DNA of 57,773 bases, taken from the NCBI GenBank assembly GCA_903925685.1, contig CAIYGI010000186.1, forward strand, positions 1 to 57,773, given 5' to 3'. The translations under genes and the position numbers were made by a program. The notes beneath the pieces were generated by a model. That model had not been told where the DNA came from. It ran no database searches and saw only the letters and a list, made by a program, of their open reading frames with translations. This document shows, piece after piece, positions 47,841 through 56,672 of this stretch. Each line of letters opens with the position of its first letter. Position 1 is the stretch's first letter. The stretch comes from an uncultured bacterium. GTDB lineage: Bacteria; Verrucomicrobiota; Kiritimatiellia; CAIKKV01; CAIYGI01.

Positions 47841-50279
47841 TCAACCCGCGCGAATTTCCGCATGCAGTCCCTTGGACACGGCTTGCATGACCGATTCGTG
47901 CATGCGGTTGGTTTCCTCGTCGGTCAGCGTTTTATGCGCGGCGCGGTAGGTGAGCGCGTAGGCCATGCTCTTGCGTCCGGCGCCTATGGCATCGCCCCGG
48001 AAAACGTCGAAGAGCCGGATGTCCACCAGTTCCTTGGGGGCCGCCTGGAGCAGCGTCGCCACCACGTCCTCGTGACGCACGGCATCGGCCACGACAAAGG
48101 CCAGATCGCGCGCCACCGGCGGATAGGCCGGTAGCGGGCGCGCCGCCGGCACGTCGAGCGCATGCGCCAGCAGCGGCGCCACGGCCATTTCCAGCACGGC
48201 GATCGGCTCGGTCATGCGCCACTCGGCGCGCACGGCACGGCTTACCACGCCCAGCCTTCCAACGGGCTGGCCGTCCAGCAGTATCGTCAGCGCCTGACCA
48301 GCTTCGAAAAGCGGCCCGTCGCAGCCAATCCAGTCGACGGCGGGCCGTCGCATGCCTGCAATTTCCCGGACAGGCAGACGCTGCGCGCTCCAAATCGCCT
48401 CGACAACGCCCTTTAATGCGCCAAATACTTCTTCGGCCGTTACCGGCGCGCGGGAGACGATGCCGCCACGCCCGACAGGTCCCAGCAAGCCGATCGCCAG
48501 GCGTTCCTCTTCCTGATAGACGCCGCCGGTCCCCCGGCTGAAAACGCGCCCGATTTCGAACAGCGCCGCCGCCGTTACCTGGCGCGCCTTGTTGCGGCCC
48601 AGAGTCTCGATCATCTGCGGCAGAAGCGAATCGCGCAAGATGGTGTGATCGGCGGAGATCGGATTCGGCAGCTTGACGCGGGTTGCCGGGTCGCCAACCT
48701 GGCACAGCCCCAGCAGTCGCTCGGAAACGAAGGAATAGTTCATGGCCTCGTCCAGTCCAAGCCCGGCCAGCCGCGCGCGCAACTGCTCGCGGGAGCGCGA
48801 TGGACGGTCGTCCGCCCCTGGGACTAGACGCGCCACGGGTGCCGGCGCCGGGATTTTGTCCAGTCCATGTACCCGCGCCACTTCCTCGATCAGGTCCACC
48901 TCCTGCTCCAGGTCCACGCGGAAACTCGGCACCGCCACGGTGCATCCGGCGTCCGTCGCGCCCGCCACGGGCAGCTCCAACGCCTTGAAAATCGCCATCA
49001 TCTCGCGGCTTTCGAGAGGAATCCCAAGCAGCGCCTGAGCCCTTTCCCAGCGCATCGCCACTGGCCGCGGCGCCGGCGGTACGGGATAACAATCGAGCAC
49101 GCCGGGCGCCACGGTCGCCCCGGACAGTTGCGCCATCAATTGCGCCGCGCGGCGGCTGGCCCATTCGCAATTGCCGATATCCACGCCGCGTTCGAAACGA
49201 TACGAGGATTCGGAGGCCAGTCCGACCGCCTTGACCGTTGCGCGGATGCCCGTCGGTTCGAAGCAGGCGCTTTCGATCAGCACCGTCGTCGTGTCGTCTG
49301 CGATCCCGCTTTCTGCGCCGCCCATGATGCCGGCCAGCGCCACCGGATGCGCGCCGTCGGCGATCACCAGCATCTCCGGCGTCAGGGCGTGCGCCGTTGC
49401 GTCGAGCGTGCGCAGGCTTTCCCCGGCGGCGGCGCGGCGCACGACGATGCGGGATTCCTTGAGCATGCGCAGATCGAAGGCGTGCAGCGGTTGACCGCAT
49501 TCCAGCATCACGTAGTTCGTCACATCCACCAGGTTGGAAATAGGCCGCACGCCGGCGGCCCGCAACCGGCGCTGCATCCAGAGCGGCGAGGGTGCGCTGC
49601 GCGCGCCGTCCAGCAGACGCGCGGTGTAGCGAGGACAGCGCGCGGGATCCTCGACCGAGACGCGTACACGCTCGCCGATCGGCGCGCCGGCCGCCGCAAA
49701 TTCCAGCTCTGGCCGCCGTACGTTCCGGCCGCAGAGCGCCGCCAGTTCGCGCGCGATACCGATCAGGCTCAGGCAGTCAGGACGGTTCGGCGTCACCTCA
49801 ACCACCAGAACCGTCTCGGGCAGACCCAGCACCTCGGCCAGCGGCGTGCCGGGCGCGGTATCGGGCGGCAGCAGCAACAGGCCGCTATGGTCATCGGAAA
49901 CGCCGAGTTCGTCGGCCGCACAGAGCATGGCCGACGACGAGACGCCGCGGATTTTAGTGGCCGCGATGGTCAGGCCGTTGGGCAGCGTGACGCCCAGCCG
50001 GGCCAGCGCCACGCGGGCGCCGGCTTCGAAATTGGACGCGCCGCAGACAACTTCCATTTCCGCCGTGCCGTCGAATACCCGGACCAGGCGCAGGCGATCG
50101 GCGTTTGGATGTTTGGCGATCGCTCGCACATCGGCCGCCACCACGCCGGGGCAGGACGCGCCGATGGTTTCGATGCCTTCGACCTCGGTGCCGGAAAAGG
50201 TCAGGCGCGCCGCCACGTCGGTCGGAGCGATACCGCTCAGGTCCACATATTCTGCCAGCCAACTCAGGGGGATTCTCAT
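47841..50279 (-). CDS. pheT: Phenylalanine-tRNA ligase beta subunit
   Basis: An 812-aa subunit of normal length. It starts MRIPLSWLAEYVDL; an EMAP-type tRNA-binding domain follows (VVAADVRAIAKHPNADRLRLV near residue 44), then the B3/B4 editing domain, the B5 domain (near 410-480), the inactive catalytic-core-like region and the C-terminal FDX-ACB anticodon-binding domain (PAYPPVARDLAFVV near 715). It forms the alpha2-beta2 synthetase with PheS. ATG 50279 is used; the track start at 50501 lies in the pheS-pheT junction. Gap to pheS is 17 nt. Confidence 0.96.
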   Translation of the reverse strand: MRIPLSWLAEYVDLSGIAPTDVAARLTFSGTEVEGIETIGASCPGVVAADVRAIAKHPNADRLRLVRVFDGTAEMEVVCGASNFEAGARVALARLGVTLPNGLTIAATKIRGVSSSAMLCAADELGVSDDHSGLLLLPPDTAPGTPLAEVLGLPETVLVVEVTPNRPDCLSLIGIARELAALCGRNVRRPELEFAAAGAPIGERVRVSVEDPARCPRYTARLLDGARSAPSPLWMQRRLRAAGVRPISNLVDVTNYVMLECGQPLHAFDLRMLKESRIVVRRAAAGESLRTLDATAHALTPEMLVIADGAHPVALAGIMGGAESGIADDTTTVLIESACFEPTGIRATVKAVGLASESSYRFERGVDIGNCEWASRRAAQLMAQLSGATVAPGVLDCYPVPPAPRPVAMRWERAQALLGIPLESREMMAIFKALELPVAGATDAGCTVAVPSFRVDLEQEVDLIEEVARVHGLDKIPAPAPVARLVPGADDRPSRSREQLRARLAGLGLDEAMNYSFVSERLLGLCQVGDPATRVKLPNPISADHTILRDSLLPQMIETLGRNKARQVTAAALFEIGRVFSRGTGGVYQEEERLAIGLLGPVGRGGIVSRAPVTAEEVFGALKGVVEAIWSAQRLPVREIAGMRRPAVDWIGCDGPLFEAGQALTILLDGQPVGRLGVVSRAVRAEWRMTEPIAVLEMAVAPLLAHALDVPAARPLPAYPPVARDLAFVVADAVRHEDVVATLLQAAPKELVDIRLFDVFRGDAIGAGRKSMAYALTYRAAHKTLTDEETNRMHESVMQAVSKGLHAEIRAG

Positions 50280-50296
50280 GGTAATGTCGCGGCCGT

Positions 50297-51316
50297 TCAG
50301 GCCAGCGCCTCCAGCCAGCGCGCGTCGTTGTCGTAGAGCAGGCGGATATCTTCGATGCCGTACTTGATCATGGCGATCCGTTCCACGCCCATGCCGAAGG
50401 CGTAGCCGGTGACAGTTTCGGGATCGTAGCCCACGCGGCGGAAGACCTTGGGATTGACCATGCCGCAGCCTGAAATTTCGATCCAGCCGCTCTGTTTGCA
50501 AACCCGGCAGCCTGTGCCGTGGCAGACATGGCAGGAGAAATCGTACTCCACGCTCGGTTCGGTGAAGGGGAAGAAGTGCGGACGGAAGCGCACGTTGATG
50601 TCGGCGCCCATCATCTCGCGGGCGAAGTAGGTGATGTCGCCCTTGAGGTCGGCCATCGAGACCGTGCGGTCCACATAAAGTCCCTCAATCTGGTGGAAGT
50701 TGGCGCCGTGCGTGGCGTCCGCCGTGTCGCGCCGGTAACAGCGGCCCGGGGCGATGATGCGCACCGGCGGCGGCTGGCTTTCCATGACGCGGATCTGCAC
50801 CGGCGAGGTTTGCGTGCGCAGGAGCCGGCGGCCTTCCAGCCAGAAAGTGTCCTGAGTGTCGCGCGAGGGATGGTGCGCCGGGGTATTGAGCGCGTCGAAG
50901 TTGTGGTACTCGTCCTCGATGTCCGGTCCGTCGGCCACGGTGAAACCGAGCCTGGCGAATATGCGGATGGCCTCGGCGATGACCTGGCTCACGGGATGGA
51001 TCGAACCCACGCGCCGCCAGGAACCGGGCAGCGTCGCATCCCAGGCGGACGTCTTGCCCGCGTCCGCTGCCGCGTCCAAAACCGCCTTGCGCGCCTCCAG
51101 CGCCGCCGTCAGCGACTGCTTGAGTTCGTTCACGGCGCGGCCCAGGGCCGGCCGGTCCGCGGGCAGTGCGCTCTTGAGCGATTCCATGATCGTCTGCAAC
51201 TGACCCTTGCGTCCAAGGTAGCGAACGCGCACCGCTTCAAGCTCGGCCGGCGCGCCGGCGTCCGCCACCTCCGCCAGCGCCTGCGTCTGTACCGCCATCA
51301 GTTCCTGTACATTCAT
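50297..51316 (-). CDS. pheS: Phenylalanine-tRNA ligase alpha subunit
   Basis: A 339-aa class II synthetase subunit of normal length. The N-terminal coiled coil is followed by HPVSQVIAEAIRIFARLGF, motif 2 in THGANFHQIEGLYVD near residue 205, PFTEPSVEYDFSCHVCHGTGC near 250 and motif 3 GYAFGMGVERIAMIKYGI near 308. It catalyses attachment of phenylalanine to tRNA(Phe) with PheT. The CHVCHGTGCRVCK segment holds four cysteines that could bind zinc. No upstream attenuator or T-box was recognised. Confidence 0.97.
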   Translation of the reverse strand: MNVQELMAVQTQALAEVADAGAPAELEAVRVRYLGRKGQLQTIMESLKSALPADRPALGRAVNELKQSLTAALEARKAVLDAAADAGKTSAWDATLPGSWRRVGSIHPVSQVIAEAIRIFARLGFTVADGPDIEDEYHNFDALNTPAHHPSRDTQDTFWLEGRRLLRTQTSPVQIRVMESQPPPVRIIAPGRCYRRDTADATHGANFHQIEGLYVDRTVSMADLKGDITYFAREMMGADINVRFRPHFFPFTEPSVEYDFSCHVCHGTGCRVCKQSGWIEISGCGMVNPKVFRRVGYDPETVTGYAFGMGVERIAMIKYGIEDIRLLYDNDARWLEALA

Positions 51317-51435
51317 AATCGTCTACCCCGCCTCTGAATGGGGTGACTCTACCAGACTCCCGCTTTCGTGAAAATGCCGAAAACCAGCGTCGAAGCCATG
51401 CGTGGTGTATGGCCTTCCGCGGGGGGAAAATTCTG

Positions 51436-53634
51436 ATGTCAAAAAAAGTGCGACGGAGAAAACCACGAGTAAGCGTTGTGTGCTTTGCCCCGGATTCCGC
51501 TTGTCTTTCCAGTGTTGCACAGTATAAGTTCGATGCACAGGCAGAACGAGCGATAAGAGAACTGACAACAATGGCAACACCAGCAGAAACGGACACTGAG
51601 TATTCCTCATTCCTAGGCCAAACCCTTGTGCCGAAAATGTCAAGAGCGCCATTGGTCGTTGATTTGTTCGCTGGTTGCGGTGGGCTCGCGCTTGGCTTTG
51701 AAGCCCAAGGATTTGAGACGCGCGGTTACGAAATGAATGCCATATGCTGTGCAACCTATAGGCGAAATCTTCGCAGCGAGTGTATCAATGTTACGCTCAC
51801 CCCAGAGTCGGCGCTGCCTCCGGCGCTTGTCTTGATCGGTGGTCCTCCTTGCCAACCCTTCAGTGTTATCGGCAATCAGAATGGATTGAGCGACTCCCGG
51901 AATGGTTTCCCAGTGTTCATTGAGGCCGTCCGGCGGTTGAATCCAGACATATTCCTCTTCGAAAATGTCCGCGGTTTAATTTACCGAAGTAAACCATACT
52001 TCGACGAGATTCTTCAGAAACTGAAAAAGTTAGGGTACGTCATGGAATATCAGTTGCTTAATGCCGTGGATTACGGTGTGCCTCAGCGGCGTGAGCGCCT
52101 GATAGTCGCGGGGCATCGGGGCGTTTTTTCATTTCCCAAACCATGTGCGAAACGTGTGACTGCCGTTGAAGCTCTTGGCGGTTTGGCGATGACTGCACCG
52201 CCGGAATCGCGTTTTCTTACAAAGAGTATGGATGAGTATATTGCACGGTACGAGGCGGCTTCCTCCTGTGTCACGCCACGCGATCTGCATCTTGACGAGC
52301 CAGCCCGTACGCTCACCTGTCGCAATCTTGCCGGAGCGACTTCGGATATGCACAGAATCCGGCTTCCTGATGGCAGGCGGAGACGTATCCTGCCGCGTGA
52401 GGCAGCACGTCTGCAATCTTTTCCGGATTGGTTCCAATTTGAGGGAACGGAGACGGAGGTGTTCACTCAGATCGGAAATGCCGTACCCCCGATGTTGGCG
52501 TTTCATCTGGCTGGCGCTGTCCGCGAGTATCTGAATACAAAGGAACGGCTTTCGCCTTCGGAAACTCTTTACAGGAACCTGCCGTCGCAACTTGAGCTAA
52601 GTCTGGTACACGAGCCGAAGGAGAAATACATGACGCAGTTTGTGAAACTTCAAGGGAAGAAGCGACAAACGGAGCGGGTGGTCAACGAGGCTCTGCACAT
52701 CCTCGCGGCACTCGGAATTCCATTCCAAGGTTTGTCGGAGCGGAGACTCGAGAAAATGGCAATGGCGTTTCTTGCTGTTTGCGATGTTCGCAAGCCGGGT
52801 GTTTGGAGCACAGTCAAGGACTCATCGTCAGGCCGGGTTCTTACAAGCCGACAGATCATTGAGTATGTCAACTCGCACTTTGAGGAAGACATCTCCAGCG
52901 GATCGTATGACGATATTCGCAGGAAGGATCTTAAACTGCCTACTGTGGCGGGCATTATTCTCAAGAGCGCGAACAATCCAGACGCCTCAACAAACAACCC
53001 GACACGGGCATATGCGCTCAGTCCCGCCTATGCTCCGACAGTGAGAGCATATGGAACGGACGGGTGGGAATCCGATGTGGCGGACTTCCTTTCCGGTCGC
53101 GAGACCCTCGGCGAGAGACTCGACGACACTCGACCGATGAGTCTGATCCCAGTCACGCTTCCGTCTGGAGTGGTGTTACAACTCACCAAAGGGAAACACA
53201 ATCAATTGCAGAAGTCCGTAATCGAAGACTTTCTGCCCCGGTACGGCGAAGGATCGAAAATCCTCTATGTGGGCGATACTGCCAACAAATTCCTGCATTT
53301 GGACGCAACTCAACTGAAGCGTCTCCAGTTCTTCGAACTGGCTCATGAAGAGTTACCAGACATCGTCGCGTACAGCGAGCAGAAGAACTGGTTGTTTTTG
53401 ATCGAGGCAGTTCACAGTTCCGGTCCAATATCCAAGTTGCGACATGAGCAACTCCGTGAACTGACGAAGGATTGCACGGCGGAAATCGTCTATGTCACGG
53501 CATTTCTCGATCGGCAAACGTTCAGGAAATACGCGCCGGAAATCGCGTGGGAGACGGAGGCGTGGATTGCAGAAGCCCCGGACCACGTAATTCACTTCGA
53601 TGGCAAACGTTTCCTTGGACCGTATAAGCCATAA
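51436..53634 (+). CDS. Single-chain R-M protein: C5 cytosine methyltransferase fused to BsuBI/PstI-family restriction endonuclease
   Basis: A 732-aa protein from ATG 51436 (GGGGGGA upstream; ATG 51571 is another candidate). Residues 75-395 are a C5 methyltransferase with VVDLFAGCGGLALGF, catalytic GGPPCQPFSVIG near 137, FLFENVRGL near 173, PQRRERLIVAGH near 218 and QIGNAVPPMLA near 348. Residues about 399-732 form a BsuBI/PstI-type endonuclease: helical N-terminal domain, GKHNQLQKSVIEDFLPRYG, LYVGDT, then LPDIVAYSEQKNWLFLIEAV and AWETEAWIAEAPDHVIHFDG. The internal M399 could start a free endonuclease. BsuBI and PstI cut CTGCAG with separate N6-adenine methylases; a fused C5 partner is unusual. 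GC is lower than in pheS and the flanks. Confidence 0.85.
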   Translation: MSKKVRRRKPRVSVVCFAPDSACLSSVAQYKFDAQAERAIRELTTMATPAETDTEYSSFLGQTLVPKMSRAPLVVDLFAGCGGLALGFEAQGFETRGYEMNAICCATYRRNLRSECINVTLTPESALPPALVLIGGPPCQPFSVIGNQNGLSDSRNGFPVFIEAVRRLNPDIFLFENVRGLIYRSKPYFDEILQKLKKLGYVMEYQLLNAVDYGVPQRRERLIVAGHRGVFSFPKPCAKRVTAVEALGGLAMTAPPESRFLTKSMDEYIARYEAASSCVTPRDLHLDEPARTLTCRNLAGATSDMHRIRLPDGRRRRILPREAARLQSFPDWFQFEGTETEVFTQIGNAVPPMLAFHLAGAVREYLNTKERLSPSETLYRNLPSQLELSLVHEPKEKYMTQFVKLQGKKRQTERVVNEALHILAALGIPFQGLSERRLEKMAMAFLAVCDVRKPGVWSTVKDSSSGRVLTSRQIIEYVNSHFEEDISSGSYDDIRRKDLKLPTVAGIILKSANNPDASTNNPTRAYALSPAYAPTVRAYGTDGWESDVADFLSGRETLGERLDDTRPMSLIPVTLPSGVVLQLTKGKHNQLQKSVIEDFLPRYGEGSKILYVGDTANKFLHLDATQLKRLQFFELAHEELPDIVAYSEQKNWLFLIEAVHSSGPISKLRHEQLRELTKDCTAEIVYVTAFLDRQTFRKYAPEIAWETEAWIAEAPDHVIHFDGKRFLGPYKP

Positions 53635-53648
53635 TTCATTGGCCGCGA

Positions 53649-54164
53649 ATGAATAAAACGGCCATTATCGTACTGGGCTCGCCGAATGACGCGCAGGGCA
53701 ATCTCTCGACCATCGCCATCGAGCGCTGCCAGCGGGGATTGGCGGAATACAGGCGAACGCCGGGCGCCAGAATCATCCCCACGGGCGGGTGGGGCGAGCA
53801 TTTCAACACCACGGTGCAGCCGCATGGATACTACACTGGGAAGTATCTGGAGTCCCACGGGGTTCCGGCGGGCGATATTCTGGAGTGCGTGGAGAGCGCC
53901 AACACGGTGGAAGACGCCCGGTTATGCCGGCCGCTTGTGGAACGTCACGGCATTACCGACCTGATTGTGGTTACCTCCGACTTTCACGTTCTCCGCGCGA
54001 GCTTTCTTTTCGAGCGTGAGTTTCCGAAAACCGGGCTGACTTTTTGCGGGGCAACGACGCATCTTCCGGCGGACGAACTTGCCAGGCTTAAGCGGCACGA
54101 GGAAGGCGCGTTAGCCAGACTCCGGCAAGCATCCGAACGTAGTTCACTGGACGACCGGCACTAA
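53649..54164 (+). CDS. YdcF/SanA-like DUF218 protein
   Basis: A 171-aa protein with IIVLGSPNDAQGNLSTIAIERCQRGL at the N-terminus, a central IPTGGWGEHFN and ESANTVEDARLCRPLVERHG followed by VVTSDFHVLRASFLFEREF, which are the DUF218 landmarks. DUF218 proteins are linked to envelope or vancomycin-sensitivity phenotypes, and YdcF binds S-adenosylmethionine; the enzymatic role is unclear. No signal peptide or membrane helix is visible, so it would be cytoplasmic. It overlaps the 3' end of the convergent dehydrogenase gene by 4 nt. Confidence 0.85.
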   Translation: MNKTAIIVLGSPNDAQGNLSTIAIERCQRGLAEYRRTPGARIIPTGGWGEHFNTTVQPHGYYTGKYLESHGVPAGDILECVESANTVEDARLCRPLVERHGITDLIVVTSDFHVLRASFLFEREFPKTGLTFCGATTHLPADELARLKRHEEGALARLRQASERSSLDDRH

Positions 54165-55429
54165 ACCGCGGTTAATTTGGGGCCATTCGCGAGCAGAAAG
54201 TTCTCGGCCTCGGGATTCCAGAGCCCGTTGTGCGCCGCGCAGAGGCGTGCCAGTTCGGCGAAAAGCGGCTGGGTCTGACCAGCCGCCGCAAAGTCGGTAA
54301 TTGCGGTCAACGGCAAATCGTACTGGGTATAGATCAGCTTTTTACCGCCTGGTATCGACGGCAGATTCAATATCGCCTCGCGCGCCGCGGTAATGCCGCC
54401 GACATGCGTAATCATGGCCGAGGGATTGATGCGTCCGGCCGACATGAGGGCCAAGGCCTCGCGCATGTCGTCGGTATTGCCGCCGGAGGTGCCCACGATA
54501 TGGGTCTCGGCGTAATGGACGTTGTAGAAATTCAGCTTGGCCGCGAAATCGGTCCGGCTCGGCCCGGCGAAGAAGTTGAGGCAGCCGTTACGGCCCAGCA
54601 GCGCATCGGCCTGCTCGATCACCGGCGCCACCGGCGCGAAGGCGAAGACATCGTCGAATCCCTGCTTTGTCAGGCCGCGTAAATGGGCAAGCGCGTCGGC
54701 GGCATTGGCGGTGTTGACGTAGAGCAGTTTTACCCCATGGTTGGAGGCATCGCCCGATGTCATGAGCTGCGCCGCGCGATCGAGGCGTGCCTGGTCAATG
54801 TCGGTCACGACGAGCAGGCGCGGCCGGCGCGGTCCGTGAATAAGATAGTCTATGCAACCGAGCCCCATCGGTCCCGCCGCCGCCAGCAGGGCGCAGTCGC
54901 CGTCTTCCACGATCCCCATCAGATGCTGATAGCTGCCGATGCGGGTATGGTACTGGGCGTGGCAGGCGCCGACGATGCAGGACATCGGTTCGCTCAGCGA
55001 AGCCTTGTAAAACGCGTCGCCGGTGTATTTGAGCAGGCAGTCCATCTCCATGACCATGGCGGGCACAACGACGAAACCGGCCATGCCGCCAATCCAGCGG
55101 AAGGAATAACCCGGCGCGTTCAGCGAACCCTTGTAACCGAGCGCTGGCTGAATCGAGAACTTCTGCGCAGGCGCGAATTGTCCGGCCCATTTGCTTCCCA
55201 CGGCGCGAATGTAACCGGCGAACTCGTGCGAGATGATGATCGGCTTTTCGTTGACATCCTTGGGCACGCGCTTGTGGTCGGCGCCCTGCTCGGCCGCCTT
55301 GTGGTCCGACATGCAGATCGAATTGGTCACGATCTCGGCCAGAATTTCGTCTTCGCCCATTTCCGGCAGGTCGAAGGTTTCCAGTCGCAAATCGTTTTTT
55401 CCATAGAGCCGCAAAGCTGTGGTTTTCAT
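54161..55429 (-). CDS. Zinc-type alcohol dehydrogenase, L-sorbose 1-phosphate reductase-like
   Basis: A 422-aa medium-chain dehydrogenase. GroES-like domain with EIVTNSICMSDHKAAEQG near residue 38 and PIIISHEFAGYI near 68 (metal and catalytic residues), Rossmann motif ALLAAAGPMGLGCIDYL near 188. The length and C-terminal extension match the sorbose-1-phosphate/polyol dehydrogenase subgroup rather than ordinary alcohol dehydrogenase. It interconverts a ketose (phosphate) and polyol with NAD(P)H. ATG 55429 is used. A hairpin of GGTGTTC repeats separates it from the membrane protein gene upstream. Confidence 0.8.
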   Translation of the reverse strand: MKTTALRLYGKNDLRLETFDLPEMGEDEILAEIVTNSICMSDHKAAEQGADHKRVPKDVNEKPIIISHEFAGYIRAVGSKWAGQFAPAQKFSIQPALGYKGSLNAPGYSFRWIGGMAGFVVVPAMVMEMDCLLKYTGDAFYKASLSEPMSCIVGACHAQYHTRIGSYQHLMGIVEDGDCALLAAAGPMGLGCIDYLIHGPRRPRLLVVTDIDQARLDRAAQLMTSGDASNHGVKLLYVNTANAADALAHLRGLTKQGFDDVFAFAPVAPVIEQADALLGRNGCLNFFAGPSRTDFAAKLNFYNVHYAETHIVGTSGGNTDDMREALALMSAGRINPSAMITHVGGITAAREAILNLPSIPGGKKLIYTQYDLPLTAITDFAAAGQTQPLFAELARLCAAHNGLWNPEAENFLLANGPKLTAV

Positions 55430-55484
55430 CGGCACCAGAATGATCCGGTTAGCCGGGAAATTCAAGGAAAGGTTTTCGAAGGAG

Positions 55485-55524
55485 GTGTTCGGTGTTCGGG
55501 AAAGGCCCTGAACACTGAACACCA
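55485..55524. repeat. GGTGTTC heptamer hairpin
   Basis: GGTGTTCGGTGTTCGGG and CCCTGAACACTGAACACC face each other around a 5-nt loop with two mismatches. It combines the GAACACC and CCTGAAC families seen in batE and could act as a transcript-ending or processing hairpin between the two genes. Confidence 0.85.
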
Positions 55525-55529
55525 TTCAC

Positions 55530-56231
55530 CTAAGTAGCCGCCACTCTCCGCCGAGCCAGCAGCGCCAGCCAGGCGGCCAGCGCGAGGAGCAGCATGGCGG
55601 CGCCTATTTGCATGGCGGCCTGCGTCCATGTCGCCTTCCCCAATCCGCTGCCAACCAGCGTGACCGCCAGACTAGCCGGCAGCATGCCTAAAAAAGAGCC
55701 CGCCAGGAATATGCGCTGCCGCACGTTGGTCATGCCGAGCAGCAGGTTGATTATGATCCCGGCGACCGGCATCTGGCGGATCAGCACGATCCCCAGCATG
55801 GTGGGATGTTGAAAAAGGCCGTGCAAACGCGCGTGTCGCTGAAGCCGCCGTTGCACCCAGGCGCGTCCGCCCCAGCGGGCAAAGAGGAAGGTCAGGTAGG
55901 AGCCTGCCAGCCCGCCGAAGTGGGCCGGGCACAGGCCGCGTTCGAAACCGAACAGCATGCCGGCGATCGCGCACAGCGCCAGGCGCGGGACGCCCACGGC
56001 GACCGCCAGCGTGTTGATGGCGAAAAATATCAGCGGTGCGGCGGCGCCGGTGTCCCGTAGAACCTGCTTCCAACTTTGAAAATCCGTCACCTGGTGGCGC
56101 AGCGGCGTGGCATGCAGCGCCACCATGACAGCCGCGGTTGCCAGACCCAAAAACAGCATGCGCTGCGACTCGCGGCTCAGGCGTCCGCGCCGCCGCGCCG
56201 TCGGGATTGTCTCTGAAGGCGTATCGTGCAT
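55530..56231 (-). CDS. TVP38/TMEM64 family (SNARE-associated/DedA-like) membrane protein
   Basis: A 233-aa protein with about six hydrophobic segments. The central AVGVPRLALCAIAGMLFGF and GLAGSYLTFLFARWGGRAWV motifs, then MLGIVLIRQMPVAGIIINLLLGM, are typical of TVP38/TMEM64 proteins with the re-entrant loops of the DedA fold. They are thought to act as lipid transporters or scramblases of the inner membrane. ATG 56231 (MHDTPSE) is preferred to the earlier in-frame start. It lies upstream of the dehydrogenase gene on the same strand. Confidence 0.85.
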   Translation of the reverse strand: MHDTPSETIPTARRRGRLSRESQRMLFLGLATAAVMVALHATPLRHQVTDFQSWKQVLRDTGAAAPLIFFAINTLAVAVGVPRLALCAIAGMLFGFERGLCPAHFGGLAGSYLTFLFARWGGRAWVQRRLQRHARLHGLFQHPTMLGIVLIRQMPVAGIIINLLLGMTNVRQRIFLAGSFLGMLPASLAVTLVGSGLGKATWTQAAMQIGAAMLLLALAAWLALLARRRVAAT

Positions 56232-56320
56232 CGCGGGGATACTAGGGGGCCAGACTGAAACGGTCAATCCGAACCCATTGTGCTTGCCAGACGGACGGGT
56301 GATATGGCAAATTATCCTAC

Positions 56321-56650
56321 ATGAATTTCATGCGTTCGATATGGGTGTTGGTGGTGGTGGCGGGAATCGCTTGCGCCTGTCGGCAGGCCGATGTTCGCAC
56401 CTATACGTTGCCTGTCACCGGCGTCAAAAACGCTGCATGCGAAGAGGTGATTCGCGAGGCGTTGAAGCGCACGGAAGGTGTGCAGGCGGACAAGCTTATA
56501 TTCTCCCCCGGGGCTGTGATCGTGACCTACGACAGCATGCGTCTGGCGCGCAAGAATATCGAGGCCGTCATCGCCGAGGCGGGGTTTACCGCCGGCGATA
56601 CCCCCGCCAACCCCGCCGCCGTCACCAACCTGCCCCCGGCATGTCGTTGA
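56321..56650 (+). CDS. HMA-like lipoprotein lacking the metal-binding CxxC
   Basis: A 109-aa protein with a lipoprotein-type signal (SIWVLVVVAGIACAC) and a ferredoxin-like fold domain (YTLPVTGVKNAACEEVIREALKRTEGV, then SPGAVIVTYDS and IEAVIAEAGF). The layout is that of heavy-metal-associated domains, but the G-M-x-C-x-x-C loop reads G-V-K-N-A-A-C, leaving a single cysteine. It may be a degenerate metallochaperone or a fold reused for another ligand. It is 22 nt upstream of the recombinase gene. Confidence 0.65.
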   Translation: MNFMRSIWVLVVVAGIACACRQADVRTYTLPVTGVKNAACEEVIREALKRTEGVQADKLIFSPGAVIVTYDSMRLARKNIEAVIAEAGFTAGDTPANPAAVTNLPPACR

Positions 56651-56672
56651 TTGTGTCTGGGAGTGTGCCGAC

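Noticed and set aside
48867-50336. Plus-strand ORF of 489 aa within pheT
   Set aside because: It is antisense to a recognisable PheT and has the composition of a shadow frame.
47841-51316. T-box or attenuator leader for pheST
   Set aside because: No T-box core or Phe-rich leader peptide was recognised upstream of pheS; the upstream DNA is short and enters the R-M gene.
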